64,000 nucleotides of DNA from Pseudomonadota bacterium (GTDB lineage: Bacteria; Pseudomonadota; Gammaproteobacteria; Pseudomonadales; Oleiphilaceae), in contig PDPE01000026.1 of assembly GCA_002747395.1 (NCBI GenBank), positions 62,001 to 126,000 on the forward strand, given 5' to 3'. Position numbers and translations under genes: made by a program. Under the pieces are notes generated by a model. It made no database searches, was not told where the DNA came from, and worked only from the letters and a program-made list of their open reading frames with translations. Below, in pieces: positions 33,400 to 43,351 of the stretch. Every line of letters starts with the position of its first letter. Positions within the stretch are counted from its first letter, which is position 1.

Positions 33400-34624
33400 G
33401 CCTGGCTCCAAACTCTTGCATGTCCTTGTCTACTGCATCATAAAAACGTGGCATAAAATCGGGGATGGCACTGCGCACCCGATTCCAGCAAGGGATAAAG
33501 GGTGTTCCCTTCGGGTTATCCAAAAAAGATTCTCCCGCCTTTATAATGTTTTCTGCAAACAGCTCGACCGCCTGTTCTTCTTTGTGAATATCAAATTGCA
33601 GGCCATTTAACTCGGCGTCACTACGGTAAATATCGATAAAATCCAGCCCGGTGCGGAAATAGGTTGCTTTCAGGGTTCGGAAGGTTTCCTGGTTAAACAC
33701 AACGCCATTCGTTGCCAGCTTGCGGAACAATGCCCTGGTGATATCGATAGCCATCCTGGACAGTCCTGCCTGGTCATTATCCGCTGACAGATCCTGATGT
33801 TTGTGATCATAGGTATCGGCAATATCTACCTGGCAAATACGGTTGTTTGCGTAGTTGCGTTTCATTTCACTGAGTACGCCAATTTCCAGCCCCCAGTCAC
33901 TGGGGATGCGGATATCACTCATTACGTCCTTGCGGAATGAAAATTCCCCCGCCAGTGGATAACGGAAACTGATCAGATACTCCAGGTAGTCCAACGGGCC
34001 CAACACCTTTTTCATGGCCCGCAACAGGGGCATCACCAACAGCCGACTGACCCGACCATTGATTTTTGAATTGGTGACCCGGGCATAAAAGCCTTTGCAG
34101 AATTCATAGCTGAAATTGGGGTTGGCCACCGGATAAATCAGGCGAGCCAATAACTCCCGGTCATAAGTGACGATATCGCAATCATGCAAGGCAACCGCCT
34201 CGGTTCGGTTGGAAGCGAGTGAATATCCCATGCAAAACCAGACGTTTCGCCCCTTGCCCGGCTCTTTGGGAGACAGGCCTTCCTGTTTTAACTCCTGATC
34301 CAGTTTTTGCAGTCTGGGCCCGTCATTCCACAATACCCGATATCGCTGGGGCAGTTGTGAAAAGAATTCGAGTGCGTGTCGGTACTGGGCCTCGTCTGCC
34401 CGATCCAGGCCAATAATGATTTCTTCCAGATAGGGAACCTGAGCCAGTTCGGGTGTGATTTTCGACATTGCCTCCGTTTCAAGCTCTGAATAAAGGCAGG
34501 GAAGTATCAGGCCCATAGGTCTTTCTGCTGAAAATTCGCACAGCTTGCTCTCCATTTCTTCCAGCGGCCGTCGTGACAGATTGTGTAACGTCGTTACAAC
34601 GCCGTTCTGATAGAAGTCACCCAT
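33392..34624 (-). CDS. gpgS: Glucosyl-3-phosphoglycerate synthase-like glycosyltransferase (GT81)
   Basis: A 410-residue GT-A fold retaining glycosyltransferase. It has a metal-binding DCD (148-150) in VALHDCDIVTYDRELLARL, then EFCKGFYARV and the acceptor-site region WGLEIGVLSEM. GpgS joins glucose from a nucleotide sugar to 3-phosphoglycerate, the first step to the compatible solute glucosylglycerate. The start at Met 34624 is set by AGGAAAC 5 bases upstream; the frame is open to 34681 but without a site. It is followed by the phosphorylase (8-bp overlap) and preceded by the phosphatase. A 13-bp tandem repeat array fills the gap to the phosphatase gene. Confidence 0.88.
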   Translation of the reverse strand: MGDFYQNGVVTTLHNLSRRPLEEMESKLCEFSAERPMGLILPCLYSELETEAMSKITPELAQVPYLEEIIIGLDRADEAQYRHALEFFSQLPQRYRVLWNDGPRLQKLDQELKQEGLSPKEPGKGRNVWFCMGYSLASNRTEAVALHDCDIVTYDRELLARLIYPVANPNFSYEFCKGFYARVTNSKINGRVSRLLVMPLLRAMKKVLGPLDYLEYLISFRYPLAGEFSFRKDVMSDIRIPSDWGLEIGVLSEMKRNYANNRICQVDIADTYDHKHQDLSADNDQAGLSRMAIDITRALFRKLATNGVVFNQETFRTLKATYFRTGLDFIDIYRSDAELNGLQFDIHKEEQAVELFAENIIKAGESFLDNPKGTPFIPCWNRVRSAIPDFMPRFYDAVDKDMQEFGARHD

Positions 34625-34644
34625 AGTTTGTTTCCTGTGTGTTA

Positions 34645-34722
34645 GTAGAGTTTCAAAGTAGAGCTCAATAGTAAATTTCAAAAGTAAATTTCAAAAGTAA
34701 AGTTCAATAGCAGAGCTCAAAT
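34645..34722. repeat. Six-copy 13-bp tandem repeat
   Basis: Six contiguous 13-bp units starting at 34645: GTAGAGTTTCAAA, GTAGAGCTCAATA, GTAAATTTCAAAA (twice), GTAAAGTTCAATA and GCAGAGCTCAAAT. The array spans the leader of gpgS and runs into the last six codons of the phosphatase gene (stop at 34704-34706). It has no spacers. Copy-number change would alter the distance between the two cistrons and possibly the phosphatase C-terminus. Confidence 0.9.
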
Positions 34723-35555
34723 GTGTCAAGTAAATCATTTATCGCCCTGTTCCATCCTGCAGGGCCGGTTTGCCCGGTGATGACCAGGTTGTCAATGTGC
34801 CCGGTATCGGGTGGAGAGTTGACGGGAGATGAAATCAGAATCGGGTAATCAGCCACCTCAAGCATGGGGATGTCATTGCCACCATCACCCAGACCAGCCG
34901 TGATTACCTCCTCTCCCCATAATGATTGGTACGCATTCGCCAGCCATTGCAAGGATGTGCCCTTGTTGGCTTCTCCAACCAGGTGCAAGAAGCGCCCTCC
35001 TTGCTGAAGTGTATAATCGAGTTTGTTAAAGGCCGCCGCAAATTCAATCAATGCACTTTGAGAGTCTTGCCATTGGATGGGCTGGGTAAAGTCTCTCAGT
35101 GCAGCGGCCTTTGCCTGACTGGCAGTCAAACCGGTCAAGGCAGCAAGCTGCTCGATACCAAGATCATCAAAGGTGGAAAACCTGAACTGGAGCTTGAATG
35201 CACCCAGCAGTTCCATCATTTCCTTTTGCCTCGTCGCCATGGAGACAAGCTGATAGCCGTTTTTGGCCTGCACAAGAGTCTGATCTGTCACAAACTGCAT
35301 CAGGGGAGAGGTTTCGGGAATACAGATTCCGGCCCCGTTTTCAACGATAAAAGGCGTATCCAGACCCATCTCGACAGACAGGTCAATCAGCTCCTGAAAT
35401 GTTTTGCTGCTATTTAAAATCAGGGGAATATGCAGTGACCGGAGTCGCTCCAGTGACGGTTGCGCCTCTGCATAACTGTAGGAGTGATGGTCAAGAAGCG
35501 AACCATCCAGATCAGAAAAAACCAGCAAGCGCTGCCTTGTCCCACTTTTATTCAT
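34704..35555 (-). CDS. HAD-IIB phosphatase, probable glucosyl-3-phosphoglycerate phosphatase
   Basis: A 283-residue HAD-IIB hydrolase of the mannosyl-3-phosphoglycerate phosphatase (MpgP/YedP) type. Motif I is FSDLDGSLLD (Asp nucleophile), motif II LNSSKTFQEL, and motif IV GLGDGGNDIPML. In this operon it should remove phosphate from glucosyl-3-phosphoglycerate to release glucosylglycerate. Activity on the mannosyl form cannot be excluded from sequence. It is the first gene of the minus-strand group, followed by gpgS. ATG 35555 has AGGGT about 10 bases upstream. The last codons are part of the 13-bp repeat array. Confidence 0.85.
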   Translation of the reverse strand: MNKSGTRQRLLVFSDLDGSLLDHHSYSYAEAQPSLERLRSLHIPLILNSSKTFQELIDLSVEMGLDTPFIVENGAGICIPETSPLMQFVTDQTLVQAKNGYQLVSMATRQKEMMELLGAFKLQFRFSTFDDLGIEQLAALTGLTASQAKAAALRDFTQPIQWQDSQSALIEFAAAFNKLDYTLQQGGRFLHLVGEANKGTSLQWLANAYQSLWGEEVITAGLGDGGNDIPMLEVADYPILISSPVNSPPDTGHIDNLVITGQTGPAGWNRAINDLLDTFELCY

Positions 35556-35854
35556 TATATTTTTACCCTGTCAATCCTTTATCTATCGAATAAACTGCAA
35601 GTCCGACAAACCCGGTACAGTATAGGATAAAATGTTCGGGAATGGTGAAGCATCAGGTAAAAGTTGGCTTGCCCCTGAAAAATCACGACATAATGATAAC
35701 GAATACCCGCGATTATCAAACAATGGCAAACGGATTGTTACTCCGCTTGCTCCACTCGGCATTGACCGCAGCAGAAAGAGCGATTACATTGCCTTTGTCA
35801 GGGGTTCGATAGTGTACACCCTGCCCGACCAAATCAGAGTAAATGGAGTCTCCA
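35556..35854. other. Divergent promoter region between phosphatase and glk
   Basis: A 299-bp gap between divergent genes. Small frames here have no recognisable domain. It should carry both promoters; I did not find a confident -35/-10 pair. The glk side has the Shine-Dalgarno GGAG at 35846-35849. Confidence 0.4.
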
Positions 35855-36868
35855 ATGTCAGCCCATGACCCAAATAGCGCGTCACCCATACTCGTAGCCG
35901 ATATCGGCGGTACCAATGCACGGTTTGCATTGAGCAGCCAGGTGGACGGGGTTCCTTCACTGGAATGCGTACAAGTGTTGAAGTGCGCCGACTTCAGCAG
36001 TATTGATCACGCCATATCACACTATCTGAAACAGAGTGGTCTGACAGATTGCAGTCAGGCCAGCTTTGCCGTGGCCGGGCCGGTCAATCAACAGATTGTC
36101 ACAGTTACCAACAATCATTGGTCTCTGGACAAGGAGGCACTACCGGCCAAACACGGATTTGAGCGATTCAAACTGGTTAACGACTTTACCGCCATGGCAT
36201 TGGGCACCTCCTCTCTTGATGAATCCCGGTTGGCCGCTGTCGAGCCAAATCATACCCGGATTGTTGCCGACCACACCAAGCCCCGACTGGTTATTGGCCC
36301 TGGAACCGGTCTTGGGGTCTCTGCGTTAGTTCCCGTGATTGGCAAAAAAGAGCAAACTACCTGGATACCTTTGGCAACCGAAGGCGGCCATATCGCTTTT
36401 GCACCCACTGACGAGTATGAATTGAAAATACTGAATTATTTACAGCCCCGATTCGGGCGAGTATCCGTTGAGCGTCTGTTGTGTGGCGAAGGTTTGAGTA
36501 ATCTTTACGAGGCCTGCACCATGATTGATACTGGCCAATCGGCGAAAAGAACTCCCGAAGACATTACCTCTGATGCACTGTCGAATGATGCCGGTCTGGC
36601 AAACCGGGTGGTGAATCTGTTTTGCAAGATTCTGGGGCAGGTTGTTGGCGATGCCACCCTTCTGGTTGGTGCGCAGGGGGGGGTTTATATCTGTGGAGGC
36701 ATTGTTCCCCGGATTATCACCCTGTTTCAGCAGAGCGAGTTCAGAACAGCGTTTGAAGACAAGGGCAGGATGCACAAGTTTGTTGCGTCTACCCCGACCT
36801 GGATTGTCACCGAGCCCCTGACCGGACTGCTTGGTGCTGCCCTGGCGCTTGATAATCCACATGTGTAA
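35855..36868 (+). CDS. glk: Glucokinase
   Basis: A 337-residue glucokinase (Glk family, not ROK), phosphorylating glucose with ATP in the cytoplasm. Visible marks are the N-terminal ATP-binding LVADIGGTNARFAL, FAVAGPV, NDFTAMALG, IGPGTGLG and TEGGHIAFAP. The frame starts at 35843, but GGAG precedes ATG 35855 at 6 bases, so I place the start there. It is divergent from the glucosylglycerate group; glucose 6-phosphate from Glk can enter the same pool through phosphoglucomutase. It converges on rep with only 5 bp between stops. Confidence 0.95.
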   Translation: MSAHDPNSASPILVADIGGTNARFALSSQVDGVPSLECVQVLKCADFSSIDHAISHYLKQSGLTDCSQASFAVAGPVNQQIVTVTNNHWSLDKEALPAKHGFERFKLVNDFTAMALGTSSLDESRLAAVEPNHTRIVADHTKPRLVIGPGTGLGVSALVPVIGKKEQTTWIPLATEGGHIAFAPTDEYELKILNYLQPRFGRVSVERLLCGEGLSNLYEACTMIDTGQSAKRTPEDITSDALSNDAGLANRVVNLFCKILGQVVGDATLLVGAQGGVYICGGIVPRIITLFQQSEFRTAFEDKGRMHKFVASTPTWIVTEPLTGLLGAALALDNPHV

Positions 36869-36873
36869 CCGGC

Positions 36874-38892
36874 TTATTGTTCGCTCAGGAGTGCTTTCAG
36901 GCTTCTCATGGTTTCCCTGCCTCGCAGCCTGTTTTGTTCCGGGTTCATTTTATCCGGTCCTTCCCGGATGATATCCTCTTCGGGCAACTCATCCAGAAAC
37001 CGGCTGGGAATGGTCTCCATTTTCTCACCGTATTGCTTGCGCTCGGCAGCGTAGGTCAGGGTCAGATTTTCCCGGGCGCGAGTAATGCCCACGTACATCA
37101 ATCGTCGCTCTTCGGCAATAGTGTCCTCTTCTATGCTGGAACGATGGGGGAGTATTTCTTCCTCCATACCCATAATGAAAACAAAAGGAAATTCAAGCCC
37201 TTTTGATGCGTGTAACGTCATCAGGTGAACCTTGTCGTCGTCATCTTCCTCCTCCTGTTGTTCCAGCATATCCCTTAACAGCAGGCGCATAATGGCGTCA
37301 GCCAGGGACATTTCATCGGGAGTACCTTTGTCACGTTCGAGTAAAAACCTGACTGAATCCAGTAAATACCAGACATTGGCCATCCGGCTTTCAGCCTGTT
37401 TGGAGGTATTGGAATTCAGGTGCAGCCAGTCTTCATATTCAATATCCGAGAACATACGTTTCAGCACGGAGATCGAGTCTTCCTGCTCACAGGCCCGGGC
37501 TGTTTTTTGCAGCCAGGAATGAAAGTTTCCTAATCTGGCTATCGATCGTTCCGGCAAACGGCTTTTCAGCCCGACTTCAACAGAAGCCTGAAACAGGCTG
37601 ATATTCCTTTCTGTTGCATACTCTCCCAGTTTTTCCAGGGTCGAAGGGCCAATTTCTCTCCTTGGCACGTTGACAACCCGCAGAAAAGCCGCGTCATCAT
37701 CCGGGTTGACCAGTAACTTGAGATAGCCCAGGGCATCCTTGATTTCATTTTTGGCAAAGAAAGAGGTGCCCCCGGAAATCCGGTACGGTATCTGATTGGA
37801 TTGCAGTTTTATTTCCAGCAATCGCGCCTGGTGGTTGCCCCGGTAGAGTATGCAATAATCCCTGAAATCACGTCCTTTTTTCAGTTTGTGATCAATAATT
37901 TCGGCAGCGATACGCTCACACTCGGCATCTTCGTTTTTTGCCTCGATAACACGGATGGGGTCACCAAAGCCCAGATCACTCCATAGTGCCTTTTCAAATA
38001 CGTGTGTGTTGTTGGCGATCACGGCATTGGCCGCTTTCAGTATTCTGCCGGTAGACCGGTAATTTTGCTCCAGCTTGATCACCTTTAGCGAGGGAAAATC
38101 CTCTTTAAGCTGCACGAGATTCTCGGGGCGGGCACCCCGCCAGGCATAAATAGACTGATCATCATCTCCAACCACGGTAAACGCGGAGCGACCTTGCACC
38201 AGCAGTTTTACCATCTCGTACTGGCACAGATTGGTATCCTGATATTCATCCACCAGCATGTAGCGTACCCGATTCTGCCATTTTTGCAGTATTTCCGGCT
38301 CGGACCGGAACAGTTTGACGACCAGCAAAATCAAATCATCGAAATCCATGGCATTGCAGGCTTTCAGATACTGGCAATAACTCTGGTAAACAGTGGCAAT
38401 TAACTGCTCTCTGGCAGACCTTGCCATACTCGATGCCTGCCCGGCATCAATGATATCGTTTTTTAGCATGGATATATGTGACTGAATCTCATTGACTTCC
38501 TCCCCGTCAGCATCGAAGTCTCTGGCCATAATATCCCGAATCAGTGTCCTGGCATCTTCTGCATCGAAAATGGAAAAACCGGCTTTGTAGCCGAGAGTTT
38601 TATGTTCCTCTTTCAGAATGGTCAGCCCGAGATGATGAAATGTCGATACGCTTAACCCTTTGATCTCTCGTGCGGGTAACAGTCGCCCCACTCGTTCCTT
38701 CATTTCACGAGCGGCCTTGTTGGTAAAGGTAACGGCGACAATATTCCGGGCCTTGTAGCCGCACTGCTCTATCAGGTAAGTGATCTTGCTGGTGATCACA
38801 CTGGTTTTGCCGCTACCGGCACCCGCGAGCACCAAAAGAGGGCTGCTGATATAATGCACGGCTTCCCGCTGTCTCGGATTCAGGCTGGACAT
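36874..38892 (-). CDS. rep: ATP-dependent DNA helicase Rep
   Basis: A 672-residue superfamily 1A 3'-5' helicase that helps replication forks past bound proteins. It has Walker A GAGSGKT (about 22-28), motif Ia VTFTNKAAREMKER, motif II VDEYQDTN, motif III GDDDQSIYAWRGA, motif IV LEQNYRST, and the UvrD-type C-terminal motifs LMTLHASKGLEF and RRLMYVGITRA. The shorter, more basic tail and length fit Rep better than UvrD or PcrA. The start ATG 38892 has no strong ribosome site. It is divergent from the REC-GGDEF-EAL gene. Confidence 0.95.
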   Translation of the reverse strand: MSSLNPRQREAVHYISSPLLVLAGAGSGKTSVITSKITYLIEQCGYKARNIVAVTFTNKAAREMKERVGRLLPAREIKGLSVSTFHHLGLTILKEEHKTLGYKAGFSIFDAEDARTLIRDIMARDFDADGEEVNEIQSHISMLKNDIIDAGQASSMARSAREQLIATVYQSYCQYLKACNAMDFDDLILLVVKLFRSEPEILQKWQNRVRYMLVDEYQDTNLCQYEMVKLLVQGRSAFTVVGDDDQSIYAWRGARPENLVQLKEDFPSLKVIKLEQNYRSTGRILKAANAVIANNTHVFEKALWSDLGFGDPIRVIEAKNEDAECERIAAEIIDHKLKKGRDFRDYCILYRGNHQARLLEIKLQSNQIPYRISGGTSFFAKNEIKDALGYLKLLVNPDDDAAFLRVVNVPRREIGPSTLEKLGEYATERNISLFQASVEVGLKSRLPERSIARLGNFHSWLQKTARACEQEDSISVLKRMFSDIEYEDWLHLNSNTSKQAESRMANVWYLLDSVRFLLERDKGTPDEMSLADAIMRLLLRDMLEQQEEEDDDDKVHLMTLHASKGLEFPFVFIMGMEEEILPHRSSIEEDTIAEERRLMYVGITRARENLTLTYAAERKQYGEKMETIPSRFLDELPEEDIIREGPDKMNPEQNRLRGRETMRSLKALLSEQ

Positions 38893-39080
38893 GAAGTTCT
38901 ACTACCTTTGGCCAGGTTGAAAGGGGTCAGTTTAGCAAGATTTAGGGAAAACAGGACATATTTGCGCTTTAAACTTTGCTATACCCGGGTTAATGGTTAT
39001 AGTCTAAAGACGACAGTGTAATTTATTGACAAGATAAATCACATTAATGAGATAAATAGATTCGACGCAGTTCTCAGAGC

Positions 39081-40829
39081 ATGTCTAATAATTGGCTGAA
39101 GTCCGGTAGTATGAGGGCACCCTGCATTTCAATTTTACTGTTGTGCGAAGAACACACAGATTATTTATGGATCAAATCCGTACTGGAAACCCAGGACGAC
39201 TTCAACGTTGCGGTACACTGGTGCGCCACGCCCGACGACGTGGAACGCTGCTTTGAACAGCACCAGTACCAGATTATATTCCTGGACAGCGCTTTTGCCG
39301 TGCAGGATTCCCTCACCTTTCTCAATTATCTGACTGTTATCAGCGATCATATCCCCATTATTTCGTTTGGAGCCAATGATGAAAACGCCTGCCTTCAATC
39401 CACTTTCAGAGCCGGTGGGGCGGACTATTTGTGCAAGCAGAGCCTTTCGGGCTGGGCGATAGAAAAGGCAGTCCGGTTTGCCTTGTTTCGACATGAATCC
39501 GAAAAACAGCTAACTGCCCGCACCAGCATAGACAGCCTGACGGGAGTGGTGAATCGCAAACTGTTTTTCGATCGACTCAACCAGTGTCTGCATCGCGCAG
39601 AGCGAAACAAGGAACTGGTTGGCATTCTTATCCTGAACATTGACGACTTTCAGTGTATCAATGAAAACTTCGGCTACAAGGCGGGTGACGAACTGATTCG
39701 TTCGGTTGCCACCCGAATCAAGCAGGTGCTCAGAAAACCGGACAGCGTGGCTCGACTTTCCGGAGATGAGTTCTCCATCGTTCTGGAGAGTCTTGACAGC
39801 TTTTATTCCTGCATCCGCGTGGCAGACAAGCTGATTGACGTATTACAGGCTCCGTTTACCATAGAACAGGACTCCATCAAAATGACGGCCAGCATTGGCA
39901 TAGCCTGTTTTCCCGAGACCGGAAAAAACGCGGAGGATCTGGTCAAGTGTGCCAACCGCGCCATGCTTAATGCAAAAGACGAGCACGGGAACAGCTACCA
40001 GTACTACAACAAGAAAATGAACAGCAAGCTGTCTCACAATCTCCAGATGGAGGCCGATTTCCGCAAAGCCATCAGAAACGGGGAGCTGCGCCTGTTCTAT
40101 CAACCCCGAATCGATATTTTCAATAACGAACTGGTAGGTATGGAAAGCCTGGTTCGCTGGCAACATCCGAGTCGAGGCTTGTTGACGCCGGATCACTTTA
40201 TTGAACTGGCAGAACGTACCGGCATGATCGTTCCGATGGGGTATTGGGTGATTGACCAGGCCAGCAGGGATCTTGCTCAAATGCAGGCCATGGGCTATCT
40301 GGATCTGATTTGCAGCGTCAACCTTTCTTTCCGGCAGTTTCTGGACAGGAAATTGTCAGAGACCATATTCAGAATCATATTCAATGCCGGCGTGAACCCT
40401 TCCAGTATTGAACTCGAACTCACCGAGTCCACCATGATGAAGGATCTGGACGCCACTCAGCGATGCCTGGCCGAAATATCACAACTGGGCATCGCTTTTG
40501 CGCTGGATGACTTCGGAACCGGTTTTTCAAGCTTTTCTTACTTGCATAAATTGCCGATATCCACGTTAAAAATAGACAAATCCTTTATCGATGACCTGGA
40601 AAGCCCCTTTGACAGCCAAAATATTGTCAAGGCCGTGATCAATCTCGCTCACAATCTGCAGATGAATGTGGTTGCAGAGGGAGTGGAGAATGAGAGTCAA
40701 CTGAGATTTCTGCAGAAAAATTATTGTGATCAGGTACAGGGCTTCTATTTTGGACATCCCGTGCCCTATGATCAGTTCCTCCCTGTATTGAGAAAATTTT
40801 ATCCCGCGACAAAGCTCTCCAGCCTGTAG
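39081..40829 (+). CDS. Response-regulator-like REC-GGDEF-EAL protein
   Basis: A 582-residue cytoplasmic c-di-GMP enzyme. Residues about 15-135 form a receiver-like fold with Asp in IIFLDSAF and Lys in YLCKQSL, so phosphorylation is possible. The GGDEF domain has SGDEF (about 227-231) instead of GGDEF, likely weak for cyclase, with RKPD (inhibitory site) upstream. The EAL domain has ESL (about 354-356) with Glu kept, plus LELTES, DDFGTG, KIDKSF, AEGVE and QGFYFG, so it is likely an active c-di-GMP phosphodiesterase. No partner histidine kinase is adjacent. The start ATG 39081 has only a weak site. Confidence 0.88.
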   Translation: MSNNWLKSGSMRAPCISILLLCEEHTDYLWIKSVLETQDDFNVAVHWCATPDDVERCFEQHQYQIIFLDSAFAVQDSLTFLNYLTVISDHIPIISFGANDENACLQSTFRAGGADYLCKQSLSGWAIEKAVRFALFRHESEKQLTARTSIDSLTGVVNRKLFFDRLNQCLHRAERNKELVGILILNIDDFQCINENFGYKAGDELIRSVATRIKQVLRKPDSVARLSGDEFSIVLESLDSFYSCIRVADKLIDVLQAPFTIEQDSIKMTASIGIACFPETGKNAEDLVKCANRAMLNAKDEHGNSYQYYNKKMNSKLSHNLQMEADFRKAIRNGELRLFYQPRIDIFNNELVGMESLVRWQHPSRGLLTPDHFIELAERTGMIVPMGYWVIDQASRDLAQMQAMGYLDLICSVNLSFRQFLDRKLSETIFRIIFNAGVNPSSIELELTESTMMKDLDATQRCLAEISQLGIAFALDDFGTGFSSFSYLHKLPISTLKIDKSFIDDLESPFDSQNIVKAVINLAHNLQMNVVAEGVENESQLRFLQKNYCDQVQGFYFGHPVPYDQFLPVLRKFYPATKLSSL

Positions 40830-40983
40830 ATGAAATAATCCTGACCAGGCGCTTTAAAATCGCGTAAACGCCCTTATTATGTAGTGCAGGTTTTTCTATT
40901 GCGTTTGTTTTTTCCGGGTTTGACTGCGGTTGACGCAGGCTGCTTCGTTATCTGCCCGCCTTCTTTTGTTTACAAGGATTTCA

Positions 40984-43299
40984 ATGAGCACTATTCCTTC
41001 CGTTATTGCAAATGAGCTTGCTGTCCACGAGCACCAGGTTGCTGCCGCCATTCAACTGCTTGACGAAGGGGCGACTGTCCCCTTTATCGCCCGTTACCGC
41101 AAGGAAGCTACCGGCTCGCTCGATGATGCCCAACTGCGACAACTGGATGAGAGGCTGCGCTACCTTCGGGAACTGGAAGACCGGCGTCAGACCATTCTGA
41201 ACTCTGTTCAGGAGCAAGACCGGCTCACCCCGGAGCTACAGGCGGAGATCCTGGCCGCCGACACCAAAAACCGGTTGGAAGACCTGTATCTGCCCTATAA
41301 GCCGAAAAGAAGAACCAAAGGCCAGATAGCGATAGAAGCAGGGCTGGAGCCATTGGCGATGGGACTCTGGCAAAACCCGGAGCTTGACCCGGAAAAAGAG
41401 GCTGCCAGTTACCTGAATCCGGCTTTAAAAATCAGTGAAGTCAAAGATGCCCTGGATGGCGCCAAATATATACTGATGGAAAAATTCAGCGAAGATGCCG
41501 ACCTGCTTGAGAAAATCCGCTCCTTTCAGTGGCAGAACGGCTATATTCAGGTCAATGTCATAGCAGGCAAAGAGCAGGAAGGGAGCAAGTTCCGAGACTA
41601 TTTTGATCACCGGGAACCACTGAAAAGCATCCCGTCACACCGCACCCTGGCCATACTTCGCGGGCGCAACGAGGGGGTACTTGCAGTGGCGATCCGCCTG
41701 GAAGAGGAAGACCCTTCAGACCGCAAGGCCATTCACCCCTGCGAAACCATTATTGCAGAACATGCCAATATCAGAAATTCCGGTCGCCCGGCTGACAAGT
41801 GGCTGCAGGAAGTCACGAGATGGACATGGCGGGTCAAAATCAGCACCCATATTGAAACCGGGCTTATCGGCAAAATCAGGGAAAGCGGGGAAGAAGAGGC
41901 AATCAAGGTGTTCGCCAGTAATATGAAAGACTTGCTGCTTGCCGCACCGGCAGGCCCCAAAGCCACGATTGGCCTGGATCCGGGCCTGCGTACCGGCGTC
42001 AAGGTAGCCGTTGTCGACAATACAGGCAAGGTTGTCGACCATGCCACCATTTACCCCCATGCCCCCCAAAACCAGTGGGATCAGTCTATCGAGACCATAG
42101 CAAGGCTGTGCCGGCAACATGGAGTGAAACTGGCCAGTATTGGTAACGGTACGGCATCGCGGGAAACAGACAGGCTCGTTGCAGACTGCATCAAACGCTA
42201 TCCGGAGCTGAACCTGACCAAAATTATCGTCAACGAGGCCGGAGCGTCCGTATACTCCGCATCCGAATTTGCCTCGCGGGAAATGCCGGATCTGGATGTC
42301 ACCATTCGAGGTGCGGTATCCATCGCACGCAGACTGCAAGACCCCCTGGCTGAACTCGTGAAAATTGAACCCAAATCTATCGGCGTGGGCCAATATCAGC
42401 ATGATGTCAACCAGTCACAGTTGGCTCGCAGTCTGGATGCCGTTGTGGAAGACTGTGTCAACGCAGTCGGTGTTGACCTGAACACTGCCTCCACGCCGTT
42501 ACTGACCCGTGTTTCCGGGTTGAATTCGGTTATCGCCGAAAATATCGTTGCGTTCCGTGATGCAAATGGCAAGTTCAGCAACCGGAAACAATTGAAAAAG
42601 GTCGCCCGACTGGGAGCGAAAACATTCGAGCAGGCCGCCGGTTTCCTGCGAGTAATGGGTGGTGATAACGCACTGGATGCATCGGGCGTCCATCCGGAAG
42701 CCTATGAAGTCGTTGAAAGGATTGCTGCCAACGAGAACAAAACGGTACAGTCTCTTATCGGAGACAGCCGGTTTATCAGGGGAATCGATGCCAAATCCTA
42801 TGTGACAGACCGGTTTGGCTTGCCCACTATCGCAGATATTCTGAAAGAACTGGACAAGCCGGGCAGAGATCCCCGACCCGAATTTAAAATGGCGGAATTT
42901 CAGGAAGGGGTGGATGATATTAAAGACCTGAACCCGGGTATGATTCTGGAAGGCTCTGTTACCAACGTAACCAACTTTGGCGCTTTTGTCGATATCGGCG
43001 TCCATCAGGACGGGCTGGTACATATTTCGATGATCGCCAACCGGTTTGTCAAGGACCCGAGAGACGTGGTAAAAACAGGTGATATTGTCAAAGTAAAAGT
43101 GCTTGAAGTGGATGTACCCAGAAAGCGGATTTCTCTCAGTATGAGACTGGATGAAAAGCCCGCAGAGAAAGGTGAAACCTCTCAATCACGCCAATCGGCA
43201 AACACGCAACGCAACCCTCCCCGGGCACCGGCCAATGACTCGGGTGGCGCCTTTGCCCGGGCCTTTGCAAATGCAAAACAAAAGAAATCAAACCCGTAG
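40984..43299 (+). CDS. tex: Tex RNA-binding S1 domain protein
   Basis: A 771-residue Tex/YhgF protein, a conserved nucleic-acid-binding factor linked to transcription. Domains are the N-terminal helical region ([20 protein letters not shown]), a YqgF/RNase H-like core ([17 protein letters not shown]), helix-hairpin-helix repeats ([19 protein letters not shown]) and a C-terminal S1 domain (about 640-715; [20 protein letters not shown]). The tail is Ser/Gln/Asn-rich. The reading frame extends to 40930, but ATG 40984 follows AAGGA with good spacing. It lies 52 bp before gshA on the same strand. Confidence 0.96.
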   Translation: MSTIPSVIANELAVHEHQVAAAIQLLDEGATVPFIARYRKEATGSLDDAQLRQLDERLRYLRELEDRRQTILNSVQEQDRLTPELQAEILAADTKNRLEDLYLPYKPKRRTKGQIAIEAGLEPLAMGLWQNPELDPEKEAASYLNPALKISEVKDALDGAKYILMEKFSEDADLLEKIRSFQWQNGYIQVNVIAGKEQEGSKFRDYFDHREPLKSIPSHRTLAILRGRNEGVLAVAIRLEEEDPSDRKAIHPCETIIAEHANIRNSGRPADKWLQEVTRWTWRVKISTHIETGLIGKIRESGEEEAIKVFASNMKDLLLAAPAGPKATIGLDPGLRTGVKVAVVDNTGKVVDHATIYPHAPQNQWDQSIETIARLCRQHGVKLASIGNGTASRETDRLVADCIKRYPELNLTKIIVNEAGASVYSASEFASREMPDLDVTIRGAVSIARRLQDPLAELVKIEPKSIGVGQYQHDVNQSQLARSLDAVVEDCVNAVGVDLNTASTPLLTRVSGLNSVIAENIVAFRDANGKFSNRKQLKKVARLGAKTFEQAAGFLRVMGGDNALDASGVHPEAYEVVERIAANENKTVQSLIGDSRFIRGIDAKSYVTDRFGLPTIADILKELDKPGRDPRPEFKMAEFQEGVDDIKDLNPGMILEGSVTNVTNFGAFVDIGVHQDGLVHISMIANRFVKDPRDVVKTGDIVKVKVLEVDVPRKRISLSMRLDEKPAEKGETSQSRQSANTQRNPPRAPANDSGGAFARAFANAKQKKSNP

Positions 43300-43351
43300 C
43301 GGTTCATTCTCGATACCCGACACCCGATACCCAATTGACAAGGAGCTCGCA

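Noticed and set aside
34645..34722. CRISPR-like array
   Set aside because: The 13-bp units are contiguous, without spacers, and no cas genes are present. The same holds for the 9-bp array at 10249-10329.
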